A DNA stretch of 64,000 nucleotides from Nansenia antarctica (taxonomy: Eukaryota; Chordata; Actinopteri; Argentiniformes; Microstomatidae): the NCBI GenBank assembly GCA_963989245.1, contig OZ022341.1:66763657-66827656 (forward strand). Direction: 5' to 3'. Shown here piece by piece: positions 19,490-30,464 of the stretch (its first letter is position 1; each line of letters opens with the position of its first letter). The position numbers and the translations under genes were made by a program. The notes beneath the pieces are model-generated. The model ran no database searches. It was not told where the DNA came from and saw only the letters and a list, made by a program, of their open reading frames with translations.

Positions 19490-20061
19490 GGATGAGGTGG
19501 TGAAGGAGGTGGTGGAGAGGATGTGTAATGACTTCTCTGGCCAGTGCTGCACCCACAAAGCTGCACCCACAAAAAGAAAAAAATGTGGAGACAATGCCAA
19601 CCCAACTTAACCCTACTTGGTGAAGACAGGAACCACAGGCAACCGGTGAAAATCATAGGCATATGGGCTACCATGTCAGGTCAAATAGTCTTACTGAAAG
19701 ACCTTGTATAAAAAATATTGATGGGAATCTATAGCCTGTATACCTTAATACTTGATGTCTTTTATTTTCAGAGAATCCACAGCTCCTGTTTGAAGGGACC
19801 GTGTTCCTGCCACTCCACAGAGAAGATCCCCTGACAGGCTGTGAAGAGTACAAGCTTCTCTTCCCACCCTCAGCCATCACTGACACCCTCCTGTTCCTAC
19901 ATCATAAATGTTTTTGGGAACCACGCCAACTTGTTGGGATAGGTATGAAGTCAACTGCCACCAATGGGCAATACTGTGAAATTGTTGATAAAAGAGTATT
20001 CCACAACATCAGGAACACATGCTACCTGAAGAATAGGTTTCTCCACTCTCATATGGAGTAA
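19490..20061 (+). other. Possible exon fragments of an unknown gene
   Basis: After the CT tract and a GTAG acceptor-like site, a frame reads FKDEVVKEVVERMCNDFSGQ. A second block after TTTTATTTTCAG (about 19769) reads ENPQLLFEGTVFLPLHREDP and ends with a stop at 20061. Both acceptors look plausible, but I recognise neither protein segment. It may be a host pseudogene or part of a transposon gene. Confidence 0.3.
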
Positions 20062-20424
20062 CTCTCCCATGTCACACTGTGATGGTGGTCATTGTAGTCT
20101 GTCTGGGATGGAGGATGTCAGTGTAGTCTCTTTCAGAAGGACAGTTTAGTCTCTCTGTGGTGGAGGGGAATCTTGGGGGAGTTGTTACACAACAAACACA
20201 TTCTTGTTTATTTATTTATTTGTATTTTACATAATTAGAGTTAGTAGATTTGTGACAGCCCCCCAGTGTGTCTGAATTGGAGTCCTAGTATACTGTACTT
20301 CCAAATAGTTTAGCATGGGGGGTCAGGTTCAGTACTAGATTTGGGCAGAGGTCCAATAGTGTCCTACCTACAAAAGGTTTTGTACATATAATCATTTTGT
20401 TCATATAATAATGTTGTACACATG
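20062..20424. other. Unassigned sequence
   Basis: No gene, RNA or repeat recognised beyond AT-rich stretches. Confidence 0.4.
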
Positions 20425-20640
20425 AATGAATGAATGAATGAATAGTTTAATGACCACACGACCTAGGTCGGTGGAATTTGTTTTCGGTACAGCTCAAAAA
20501 GCAGTGTCAAAAAACATACACACATTTTACATGACTATTACATGGACATGAAACACACATAACCACAAGACAAGACAGAACATATTTACAATTTACAATT
20601 TATACAGTGCAGTGAGTCAGGTATTGAGAGTCCTTAATCA
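20425..20640 (-). mobile_element. LINE 3' tail, minus strand
   Basis: An ATGA tandem tail (20425-20443) is followed by a stretch that, read on the minus strand, forms a LINE-type 3' end (ACCGACCTAGGTCG then a short ATTC repeat tail). No coding part remains. Confidence 0.5.
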
Positions 20641-20831
20641 TCATAATCATTTTGCACACATGTATAATAGTTCCTGCAATTTCCTGTAAATGTCTTTATC
20701 AATTAGTAATCCACAGTATGATTATGTATTTGTGTATGTTGTTTTTTAAATAATAAAATGCTGAGACAATACTATGACATTCATTGTGTTCTTCATATTT
20801 CCAAGACATCTTAAGACATCTTCATATTTCT

Positions 20832-21042
20832 GTGTGAATAAATGTAAATAAATGGCATTTAGGAAAAGACAAAGCACTCTCACACAAGTATACTTTTGAT
20901 AAAATAAGCTTTATTTCCATGCAGGAAAATCAGTCCAATAACATGTGAATAAATGTAAATAAATGGCATTTAGGAAAAGACAAAGCACAAGTATACTTTT
21001 GATCAAATAAGCTGTATTTCCAAGCAGGAAAATCAGTCACCT
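20832..21042. repeat. Tandem duplication of about 105 bp
   Basis: Two direct copies (20832-20937 and 20943-21042) share GTGAATAAATGTAAATAAAT, the AGGAAAAGACAAAGCA block and the CAGGAAAATCAGTC end, with a small deletion in the second. Confidence 0.8.
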
Positions 21043-21214
21043 AGTGAAAAAATAAAATGTGCACCTAGTAACACATGGCTACTTGGTATGCAGGAGATCT
21101 CTGTCACTCTTGGTCAATGTCACCTCCCCTTTATTCCTTGAACCTCCCACGTCAGGTGATGCGACTGTGTATGGACTATTAACCAATCACGTCATCAACA
21201 ATTGCACTCCGATA

Positions 21215-22380
21215 CGACGGACCCCCCAGCACTGGGTCACCCCAGGGCTGCGTGCTAAGCCCCATCCTCTACAACCTCTACACCCACGACTTCACCCCCA
21301 TCCACCCCAGCAACTACATCGTAAAGTTTGCAGACGACACCACCGTGGTGGGATGTATCTCGGGGGGGGACGAGGCGGCGTACAGGGATGAGGTAGAGCA
21401 ATTGAGCAAGCTGTGCAAGGTTAACAACCTGCTGCTAAACAAGTCAAAGACCCAGGAATTCATCGTAGACTCAAGGAGGAAAAAGTCTGAGATCCTGCCC
21501 CTGCTCATCGACGGAGAGAGCGTGGAGATAGTCTCAAACCTCCGATTCCTGGGACACAACATGCGGGATGACCTGGCCTGGAAGGACAACACTAAAGGCA
21601 CCATCAAGAGGGCACAACAGCGGCTATACACCCTGAGATGCCTCAAGAAACAACACAGCAAGAAGGAGATGCTGGTGGCCTTCTACCACGGCGCAGTGGA
21701 GAGTATCCTCACCTTCGGCATCTCCAACTGGTTCCACAGCTGCACGGCAGCGGAGAGAAGCGATCTACAGAGAGTCGTGAGAACAGCACAGAGGATCACC
21801 GGCGCCCCCCTCCCCTCTCTGGAGGAGCTGTACAAAACACGCTGTCTCAGGAGGGCCTCCAAGATCTCCAAGGACCCGACCCACCCTGGGCACGAACACT
21901 TTGTCAAGCTGCCCTCGAACAGGAGGTACAGGACCCCGGCCGCTAAGACAAACAGACTGAAGGACAGCTTCTACCACAGGGCCGTCAAGGCCCTGAACAC
22001 AGAAAAGGCCTAAGTTCTGGGCCCAGGACAGTACGGACGGATTGTATGGCAGCTAGTGCTGAGGCACAAACATGTACATTTTCAAGCCTGCAAACTGTGA
22101 CACTTTAAAATAATGTGAAAAAATACTTTCTTGTGAAATATGACAACCCTAGTTGACTATCTGTGCAGTATAGTACAGTGGATTGTGTACATAGCCTCTA
22201 TTGATGTAAACCAGCTCCTTACCTTCTTGTGATTTTATGCATCTATGCTTTTTCCAAAATGTGTTTCTTTTTCCTTTCCTAAACACCAGGGGAGCCTCCC
22301 CTCCTAAATTTCGTTGTTTGGTACCTGTACTGTAGCAATGACAAATAAAGTCTATCTATCTATCTATCTATCTATCTATA
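21215..22380 (+). mobile_element. LINE 3' half (CR1/Rex1-like) with TCTA tail
   Basis: A 5'-truncated non-LTR retrotransposon. The coding part starts at the RT motif STGSPQGCVLSP (about 21225), contains the catalytic FADDTTVV, and continues to a stop at 22013. The 3' UTR ends in TGACAAATAAAG followed by (TCTA)n at 22349-22380, a typical microsatellite-like tail. The family recurs in part at 17965-18145 and 59690-59890. Confidence 0.8.
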
Positions 22381-22616
22381 AAAGCTATAGCTGGGGTCGT
22401 TGTCCTTAAGAAAGTGGTATCACAACAGTGGTATCATTTGCCAGTTGACTAATAATTATGGATTTTCCCATAACACCGATTTTTTAAAATCTTCATATTA
22501 TGTTTATTATTATAATTCACATGGGCGGGGCGGGTGGACAAGGGAAGCGCGCAATGGAGGGAGCTGGAGGGGTTTAGAGTTTTAATTTATGACGGGAAGG
22601 GTGCACGGAGGTCGTG

Positions 22617-22709
22617 TCCAATGACAGCCTGAGAAGGAGGTGACAACGGGCCAATGAGCTCGTCTACATTCGCCGGCCAATCGGAGCACGACGGCTCCGG
22701 CTTTATAAA
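22617..22709 (+). promoter_or_regulatory. H3 promoter (three CCAAT boxes and TATA)
   Basis: CCAAT at 22619-22623, 22651-22655 and 22677-22681, then TATAAA at 22704-22709, 62 bases before the H3 ATG. The minus-strand H3 gene has the same arrangement at 60721-60808. Confidence 0.85.
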
Positions 22710-22767
22710 CTTAGCAAGTTCACTTGTGAAGAACATCTTTACTTTGATTCTACAAGAAGAAGGTAGC

Positions 22768-23181
<414 letters not shown>

Positions 23182-23216
23182 GATGACCACCCTGATCTAA
23201 TAGTAGATCTACCAAC

Positions 23217-23232
23217 GGCTCTTTTAAGAGCC
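23217..23232 (+). terminator. Histone mRNA 3' stem-loop (H3)
   Basis: A perfect GGCTCTTTTAAGAGCC 35 bases after the H3 stop. Confidence 0.95.
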
Positions 23233-23411
23233 ACCTCAATATTTCTCTCAGAGGCGAGTTTCCATTTATTAGTCCACGAGTCTTAATTGTAGGATTTAAA
23301 TGATATGCATTCAGGGACGCTGCCCAGTAACCGAAATACATGTAGTCTAAGTCCCGATAGCAAAAGGCCTAATTATGGGTTAATTCAATATACAGTTGTA
23401 ACAATGATAAC

Positions 23412-23583
23412 GATAGTTATGGAGATAGACTCCAGTTCTATGAGTGGAGCGGAGCCCCATAGGGGAGCTCTGCTCCTATTGGTTTACCCGCTACCTAAAG
23501 TAGCCAATGACTGAATTTTTCAATGCCTGCGCCCGCCTGGGGTGCTATATAAAGGGGTGTACTTCGCTCCCTCATTCTCCCAA
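23412..23583. repeat. DIRS copy 2 left inverted terminal repeat
   Basis: Complementary to 28957-29107 over the inner portion, ending at CTCATTCTCCCA. It contains TATATAAAGG. Confidence 0.85.
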
Positions 23584-23629
23584 ACATACAAAAACAGCCG
23601 GGTTTGAACGAGTCGAAGTGGGCCAGCAG

Positions 23630-23734
23630 CCCTATGGGGCTCCGCTCCACTCATAGAACTGGAGTCTATCTCCATAACTATCGTTCTATATCGTGGAGCT
23701 CCGCCCCATAGGGGAGCTCTGCTCCTATTGGTTT
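23630..23734. repeat. DIRS copy 2 internal complementary region
   Basis: It complements both outer ends, joined at AACTATCGTTCTATATCG, as in copy 1. Confidence 0.85.
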
Positions 23735-24365
23735 AGGCGGAGCGAACGAGGCCAAATGTACCCCCACTGAGACTATTAATCCGTAAAACAATCTCAGCGG
23801 CACCCGGAGCTGACCACTGATGTTGGTTCAAGACAACCTTAAAAAGTTGGCCCAACCCACACGAGTCTGCTCCACTGATCTAGCCCTTACGTGAGCACGC
23901 AGGGTTGTAGATCTAACGGAACATGTCCTGGAGGAGGGTCCCCTCCCCAGGCACATCCGTAATCATCCTGACAGCACTTGAATAGCATCCCCAACCAGGG
24001 TAATCCAAGTGCCATCCCCACTACATCAGTCCTCAGCAAACTGAAGACAGAGTGAGAAAAGGATGAGGAAGAAATATCACTTACCTAACCCTTACGTTGG
24101 GTTGTTGATCTAACAGACATGTCCTGGAGGAGGGTCCCCTCCCCAGGCACATCCGTATTCATCCTGACAGCACTTGAATAGAATCCCCATGACCAGGGTA
24201 ATCCAAGTGCCCTTCCCACAACATCAGTCATCAGCAAAACTGAGGACAGAATGAGAAAGGATTGAGGAAGAATATCACTGACCTAACCCTTACGTGAGCA
24301 CGTAGGGTTGTAGATCTAACGGAACATGTCCTGGAGGAGGGTCCCCTCCCCAGGCACATCCGTAT

Positions 24366-25845
24366 TCATCCTGACAACACTTCAATAGAATCCCCATGAC
24401 CAGGGTAATCCAAGTGCCTTCCCACTACATCAGTCATCAGCAAAACTGAGGACAGAATGAGAAAAGGATGAGGAAGAATATCTTTCAAGTAATACCGTAC
24501 AAAAAGTGATGGCGACGACCAAGACGCCGCCTCACATATCTCCTCCACTCCCACTCCCCTGAGAATGGCCACTGATGTGGCCATGCCCCTGGTGGAATGA
24601 GCCTGAATGCCAGTCGGCACGGGCTGCCCCTTCGATTCGTATGCGAGGCTAATAGCCTCGCAAATCCAATGGGACAGCCTCTGCTTCGAGAGTGGTGCCC
24701 CGGCTTTCTGTCCGCCGTAGCAGATCAGAAGCTGGGGAGAAGATCTCAGTCCTGCCGTGCGCTTCACATATTGTGCCAACGCGCGCACCGGACATAGACA
24801 ATGTAAACGCCTCTCCCTCTCTCCGTCGTGAGGAGGAGGAAAAAAGGCGCTCAGAGCACAGCTCTGAACCCTAAACCCACGATTAACCTTAGGGATAAAA
24901 GCCGGGTTAGGGCGTAACACAGCTTTTGTTTTGTCATCAGATATGATCAACAATCTGCCCGTGTCGAGAGAGCACATAAATCACTCACTCGCTTAGCCGT
25001 AGTCAAGGCGAGGAGCTGACTCGTCTTGAGAGACAATAAACGCAACGACACAGTGTCAATGGGTTCGAATGGGGCACGCACAGCGCCTCTAGCACAATCG
25101 ACAGGTCCCATTTTGGCATTAGAGTCCTATGAGGGCGTCTAAGCCTACACACTCCAGTCAAAAAACGCTTAACCAGCGAATGACTGAACAGTGTCGTTGT
25201 CGCAAAACCCTCATGACAAGCTGAGATGGCAGCCGCGTAAACTTTAATAGTTCTCGCCGCCAATCCCTTGTCAAACAGCGACTGTAAGAAGCACAAGAAC
25301 GTTTCGACCCGACAGCAGACTGGGTCAACGTCCTGTCCCTCACACTGTGTAAACACTCGCCAGCGCGCCGCATATCCCTTTGCAGTGGATTGCGCGCGCG
25401 CACTCTGAATGGTCTGAATGACCGCGTCTGTCAGACCCCTGCGTTCTAACAAATCCCTCTCAGTAACCAGGCCATGAGGGGGCCCCCCATCATAGGCGGC
25501 CCCCTCACCAAGCCTCTGGCTTGAGAGAGTGCATCTTGTCGATGAGGTATGGGCCATGGGCCCTCTACCAACATCTCCATCAGTTCCGGAAACCACGGGG
25601 CTCCGGGACGGTCCGGGGCTACAAGAATTAACTCTAGCCTCTCTGACCTCACTCGTGCCAACAGTGGGAGGATAGATGTCAGGGGTGGGAACGTGTATAA
25701 CAGGACCCTCGGCCATGGGTGGTGTGCGAATGTATCGACTCCCAATGGCGGGTTGTCCTGTTCGCGCAGGAAGAACCAAAGGCGACACTGCGCATTCGTC
25801 CGTGACGCAAACAGAACCACTTCTGCTTGCCCGAACCGTGCCCAA
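24366..25845 (-). pseudogene. DIRS tyrosine recombinase, frameshifted (copy 2)
   Basis: The C-terminal frame (24366-24977) holds the HSTRG box and a Tyr in SLFVRYYLK. The N-terminal frame (25003-25845) holds the core-binding part. The two are separated by frame changes near 24980-25003, so no single intact recombinase is made. Confidence 0.75.
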
Positions 25846-26853
25846 ATCAGCGACACAATGGAGGGTGCTAACCTCCAGTCATCGTCCCTCGGGCCTCCCC
25901 GTGATAACAGATCTGCTCCTTCGTTGAGCAGACCTGGAATGTGGAGAGCTTTCAGCGAACTCAGGCGACTCCGCGCGCGATGACGCGCGGGTCTCTCCAG
26001 TAGCTCAGGTCGGTTTTGACCGATCTCTGTATTACAATCAACTTGCGACGGCGTTCTCACTGGGACCCGTCGCAGTCGTGCGAACCGCCTTTGCAGTCTG
26101 CGCATGTGTAACAGGCCTAAGGGGACCACTACATGGGCTGCAGACCTCAGTCCTAGTAAGGACATCCTTGACAGAGCGGTGATTGTATTTGTCACTCGAC
26201 ACACCCAGGGAGCTGACGTCAGTGTCGCTCTCCGTGGTGCCGATAAACTGGCCCTCATCTCGGCAGTATCCAACTGAATGCCTAGATAGGAAAACTGTTG
26301 AGCCGGCCACGGAGCACTCTCTGTCCAGTTTACAGCTAACCCCAGCTGAGTGAGGCGCTGCACCAGTGAGGTTGCGTCCCGAATGGCTCGATTTGGGCAT
26401 TGGGCCAAGACCAGTAGGTCGTCGAGATCCGCATATTATGCGTATCTCGTTACGCCTCAGTGGTTCGAGTGCTGTCTGCACGCATTTGGAGAAAAAACGA
26501 GGAGCAAGCGCGTACCCGAAGGGCAGGCGCGTGTACTCGTAAACCTTCCCTTGGAAAACAAAACGTAGGAATTTCCTGTGCCACTCTGTGATTGGCACAC
26601 GAAATACGCGACCCTCAGGTATCTACGAAAGGGGCGTTTCGCCACTCTCTCGTTGAGGACCCTGAAATCTAGTATGGGTCTCATGTCTCCCGAATTCTTT
26701 GGGACAAGGAAATACGGGGAGTACCATCTCATGTCCCACTGGTCCCTCGGAACCAATGTCACTGCGCCCTTTGTTAGGAGATTCGTAATCTCCTCCCGGA
26801 GCGCACGTGTCTTTATCGGGCAGGACAAAAAACAGTCTCTCTCACGCCCCTGA
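25446..26853 (-). pseudogene. DIRS RT and RNase H, broken (copy 2)
   Basis: The RT palm is split over frames 26457-26828 (YFLVPKNSGDMRPILDFR), 26038-26598 (MPITEWHRKFLRF, TRLPFG) and 25446-26408 (RNase H-like). LRVAYF is joined directly to the VPITEW segment exactly as in copy 1, so the same block with the first catalytic Asp is missing. Near 26425 the YLDD motif of copy 1 is further disrupted. Confidence 0.7.
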
Positions 26854-27091
26854 AGGGCGGAGGAGGCTGAATGAACTGTAGTGCATATCCCCTCCTCAAT
26901 GTCCTGTCAAGCCAGCCCGACAGAATACCTGTCCCTTCTAGTCATTCTGCATAAAGCAACGACAGCGGCTGGGCCGTCTGTTGTGGTGCAGTCGACAGAA
27001 AAAGCTTGAATTTCTGTATGACCCCAGCCGCCGCTGCCCACCGAGGAGATGGCACAGCCCAAGGTGGGGTCATTTCGAAAAGGGATGGGCT

Positions 27092-28215
27092 GCCGTCTGT
27101 AAAGAGTGTTTGTTATGTGTAACAATGCTCTTTATTGACGCAGGTTTATTATGCCTGATAATCAAAGAACCGGCCGCACGCTCATGAGCTGGGCCAGGTC
27201 TTGATAGACATGGAGGGGTTTTTGATGTAAATAACGCCTCGTGTCGTGATAGGGGTAAGTCCGCTAGGCAGAGAGCTGGCCACACGCCGGTAAGCTGGGC
27301 TAGTCTCCGCTTCGTTTCTAACTGGTAGCGATTCGACCACACTCTGACAAGGCAGGTGGGTCTCCGCTCCGGTAGATACCATGGAAAATCCTCCTTAGGG
27401 ATTTACCGTCTGACTTACCGTCTGTAAAGAGTGTTTGTTATGTGTAACAATGCTCTTTATTGACGCAGGTTTATTATGCCTGATAATCAAAGAACCGGCC
27501 GCACGCTCATGAGCTGGGCCAGGTCTTGAATAGACATGGAGGGGTTTTTGATGTAAATACCGCCTCGTGTCGTGATAGGGGTAAGTCTGCTAGGCAGAGA
27601 GCTGGCCACACGCCGGTAAGCTGGGCTAGTCTCCGCTTCGTTTCTAACCGGTAGCGATTCGACCACACTCTGACAAGGCAGGTGGGTCTCCGCTCCGGTA
27701 GATACCATGGAAAATCCTCCTTAGGGATTTACCGTCTGACTTACCGTCTGTAAAGAGTGTTTGTTATGTGAAACAATGCTCTTTATTGACGCAGGTTTAT
27801 TATGCCTGATAATCAAAGAACCGGCCGCACGCTCATGAGCTGGGCCAGGTCTTGAATAGACATGGAGGGGTTTTTGATGTAAATACCGCCTCGTGTCGTG
27901 ATAGGGGTAAGTCTGCTAGGCAGAGAGCTGGCCACACGCCGGTAAGCTGGGCTAGTCTCCGCTTCGTTTCTAACCGGTAGCGATTCGACCACACTCTGAC
28001 AAGGCAGGTGGGTCTCCGCTCTGGTAGATACCATGGAAAATCCTCCTTAGGGATTTACCGTCTGACTTACCGTCTGTAAAGAGTGTTTGTTATGTGTAAC
28101 AATGCTCTTTATTGACGCAGGTTTATTATGCCTGATAATCAAAGAACCGGCCGCACGCTCATGAGCTGGGCCAGGTCTTGATAGACATGGAGGGGTTTTT
28201 GATGTAATAACGCCT
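27092..28215 (-). repeat. 326-bp tandem repeats in DIRS copy 2
   Basis: Three near-identical units begin at about 27093, 27418 and 27744, with a partial fourth at 28070. Each minus-strand unit keeps an open frame of about 70 codons (VSTGAETHLPCQSVVESLPV). The repeats lie between the gag-like and RT regions. Confidence 0.9.
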
Positions 28216-28229
28216 CGTGTCGTCGCGGC

Positions 28230-28873
28230 ACTGAGTTTGCTCAGAAACTCCGCCTCCGCTGCAGACAGACCGTTGGGTCGGTCTGTGGTGATCTTCGCAA
28301 TGGCGGCGTTAAACACGGCGATGTTATTCGCCGCCGCCTGCGCACCGAGCTCATCAGAGCTTTCTGATTCTGACACCGGCACCGACCACTCAGCTGGGTG
28401 AGGGCGGCGTGGTGTCAGGGCCGGCTGAGCGGGCGGGACCATCCCTACTTGGGGAGGTGCCTGCCCAGAACGCCGCTCTGGGGCCTGTCCGGACGCATCA
28501 TCGGCAGAGCTATTCGAGTCGGATAGCATCCCCGAGATAGCGCCCGCCAGGGGAAAACGCTCTCCTTGATCCAGGCCATCCCCTTTCGCCTTTCCGCGAC
28601 GGAAAGGAGGTGGAAGGGGAGGCAGCTGGGGGAGGCGACCAACGCCGCCTCGGCATGTTCGGGGCCGAGGCAGACGTGGCAGAAGTCGTGCTTGTCCTCC
28701 GCTGCTAGGAAATCGCAGCGGCAGGTGTCCCGGAGGAACTTCTTCGTGGTCGGCGGCGGACGATCCATCGCTGAAGGGAAAAGTCTCCTCCGCTGAAAAG
28801 TGTCCTCCGCTGCTCGGAAGTCGCAGCGGCAGGCGTCCCGGAGGAACTTCTCCATAGGCGGCGGACGATCCAT
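28230..28873 (-). pseudogene. DIRS gag-like ORF (copy 2)
   Basis: Starts MDRPPPMEKFLRDACRCDF; a second related block, MDRPPPTTKKFLRDTCRCDF, follows about 35 residues later. DFCHVCLGPEHAEAAL comes next, a C-x2-C...H segment typical of fish DIRS ORF1. Two frames (28445-28873 and 28047-28529) are needed to cover it. Confidence 0.65.
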
Positions 28874-28956
28874 ATCTTGAAGGGAAAAGTCTGGCGGGTT
28901 CTCCAGTCTTAGTAGTCGTCCTTCTCAGTCTTCAGATATAAACCCGTGCTGAACTT

Positions 28957-29107
28957 TTTGGGAGAATGAGGGAGCGAAGTACACCCCTTTATATAGCACC
29001 CCAGGCGGGCGCAGGCATTGAAAAATTCAGTCATTGGCTACTTTAGGTAGCGGGTAAACCAATAGGAGCAGAGCTCCCCTATGGGGCGGAGCTCCACGAT
29101 ATAGAAC
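28957..29107. repeat. DIRS copy 2 right inverted terminal repeat
   Basis: Inverted match of 23412-23583 and close to identical with 14560-14708. Confidence 0.85.
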
Positions 29108-29805
29108 TGACCGTCGCTACCTATTGACATAAATGTAGGCCAATTCACCATATCAAAACGCTTTAATGTGGGTGAACTCGTTTAAATGGCGTGACACGAC
29201 TTATGTCAGTAATACAAATTAAACAAACAATAATAACAACTTACATTTATAACAAGGGCGATTCAGTGTATTCCGGAGATCACAGAAATTAAGGCAAGTT
29301 GTATGATTTACTAAAACTTCGGAGGACATATCCTGGTCAAAATGCGGTACTGCTGCTGCGTTCTTGCTCTATGGCACTTGGATCACCTGATGTACTTTAT
29401 ACACGCTGTAGATTATAGTGCCGTTCCAAACTCAAGTTAAATGTCAAGTACATACTGAGAACTTATGAGGTATGATTAACAAACTATGGTATACATGGTA
29501 AATTGACTTTTCCAAAGCGCTTTACAATGGCCTCATGAATGAATGGTCTTTATTGTCATTAATACAGTACAGGTACCATACTACACAATGTGTTTCTAAT
29601 AGTCATAAAACACAAATATAATGGGTGATTCCCCAGTAATATAAAAAAATATATATTGGCCATGCGTGCACAGCTTAGTTACCCGTTCATTTGACAGACA
29701 GGAGGGAGAAAGTGTGGCGAGATCACCTGCACGTTCAAGTACTACAACATCGTAGCACGCGAGATCAACCCGCTATGGAATTGGTCTTATGTTGAAAAGC
29801 TGGGT
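29108..29805. other. Flank of the minus-strand H2B gene
   Basis: No gene seen. Around 29533-29600 the minus strand reads as a LINE tail (GTACCTGTACTGTATTAATG then GACAATAAAG and an ATTC repeat), like the tail at 22320-22350. The block starting GTGTTTCTAATAGTC at 29588 recurs at 33851, so it is a dispersed repeat. Confidence 0.5.
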
Positions 29806-29821
29806 GGCTCTTAAAAGAGCC
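29806..29821 (-). terminator. Histone mRNA 3' stem-loop (H2B, minus)
   Basis: The minus strand reads GGCTCTTTTAAGAGCC, 31 bases after the H2B stop. Confidence 0.95.
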
Positions 29822-29852
29822 TTTGGGGTTAGTGGAGCAGGCAGAAGCGCTA

Positions 29853-30227
29853 CTACTTGGAGCTGGTGTACTTGGTCACGGCCTTGGTGCCCTCGGACAC
29901 CGCGTGCTTGGCCAGCTCACCGGGGAGCAGCAGACGCACGGCGGTCTGGATCTCCCTGGAGGTGATGGTAGACCGCTTGTTGTAGTGGGCCAGGCGAGAA
30001 GACTCACCGGCGATACGCTCGAAGATGTCGTTGACAAAGGAGTTCATGATACCCATGGCCTTGGAGGAGATGCCGGTGTCGGGGTGGACCTGCTTCAGGA
30101 CCTTGTACACGTAGATGGCATAGCTCTCCTTCCTGGACTTTCTGCGCTTCTTGCCGGTTTTGCCTGCGGTCTTGGTGACGGCTTTCTTGGAGCCCTTCTT
30201 GGGCGCTGACTTCGCTGGCTCGGGCAT
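29853..30227 (-). CDS. Histone H2B
   Basis: 124-residue H2B. The start is the ATG before PEPAKSAPKKGSKK; the open frame extends 17 codons upstream without histone sequence. It has the usual HYNKRSTITSRE segment and the AVTKYTSSK end and looks fully functional. An octamer promoter (30301-30308) and a stem-loop are present at normal distances. A foldback element begins about 240 bases upstream of the start. Confidence 0.97.
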   Translation of the reverse strand: MPEPAKSAPKKGSKKAVTKTAGKTGKKRRKSRKESYAIYVYKVLKQVHPDTGISSKAMGIMNSFVNDIFERIAGESSRLAHYNKRSTITSREIQTAVRLLLPGELAKHAVSEGTKAVTKYTSSK

Positions 30228-30279
30228 GTTGATGATGGCTCGTTTCTTTTCAGGAACGAATGGCGGGGCTGTGGTCACC

Positions 30280-30308
30280 TACCCGATATATGGGGGAGCT
30301 ATGCAAAT
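30280..30308 (-). promoter_or_regulatory. H2B promoter (octamer and TATA-like)
   Basis: ATGCAAAT at 30301-30308 is the octamer read on the plus strand. A TATATCGGG-like TATA motif (minus strand) lies at about 30283-30292. The upstream segment to about 30450 resembles the region upstream of the plus-strand H2B (about 1385-1450). Confidence 0.8.
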
Positions 30309-30464
30309 TAGGCGGCTGCTGACACACGCTTTCGAGCTTGGCTCAGGCGCTCAACAAACATACGCTTGCCTCGCGGACACATAAATGATCTGCGCACGCG
30401 CGGGCTCCTAGGTCTCCTCCCCCACACATCCATTACGCTGCTTTACCACTCAGCTGTGCGGTTG

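Larger units (their letters stand above)
23412..29107 (-). mobile_element. DIRS-type retrotransposon, copy 2
   Basis: A 5696-bp element of the same family and orientation as copy 1, with matching outer ends (GATAGTTATGG...GATATAGAAC). The flanks share AAC (about 23409-23411) with the last bases of the element, consistent with crossover at a short core and no target duplication. It has inverted terminal repeats, an internal complementary region, tyrosine recombinase, RT/RNase H and gag-like regions, all frameshifted. Its flanks differ from those of copy 1, so it inserted independently, between H3 (+) and H2B (-). Confidence 0.9.

Noticed and set aside
19095..19503. MSLSPP-type repeated frames
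   Set aside because: Translation of the CT-rich minisatellite.
17955..22013. One single LINE split by one 3-kb insertion
   Set aside because: The two RT parts almost abut in protein terms, but no target duplication was found at the inner borders, so two fragments remain equally likely.
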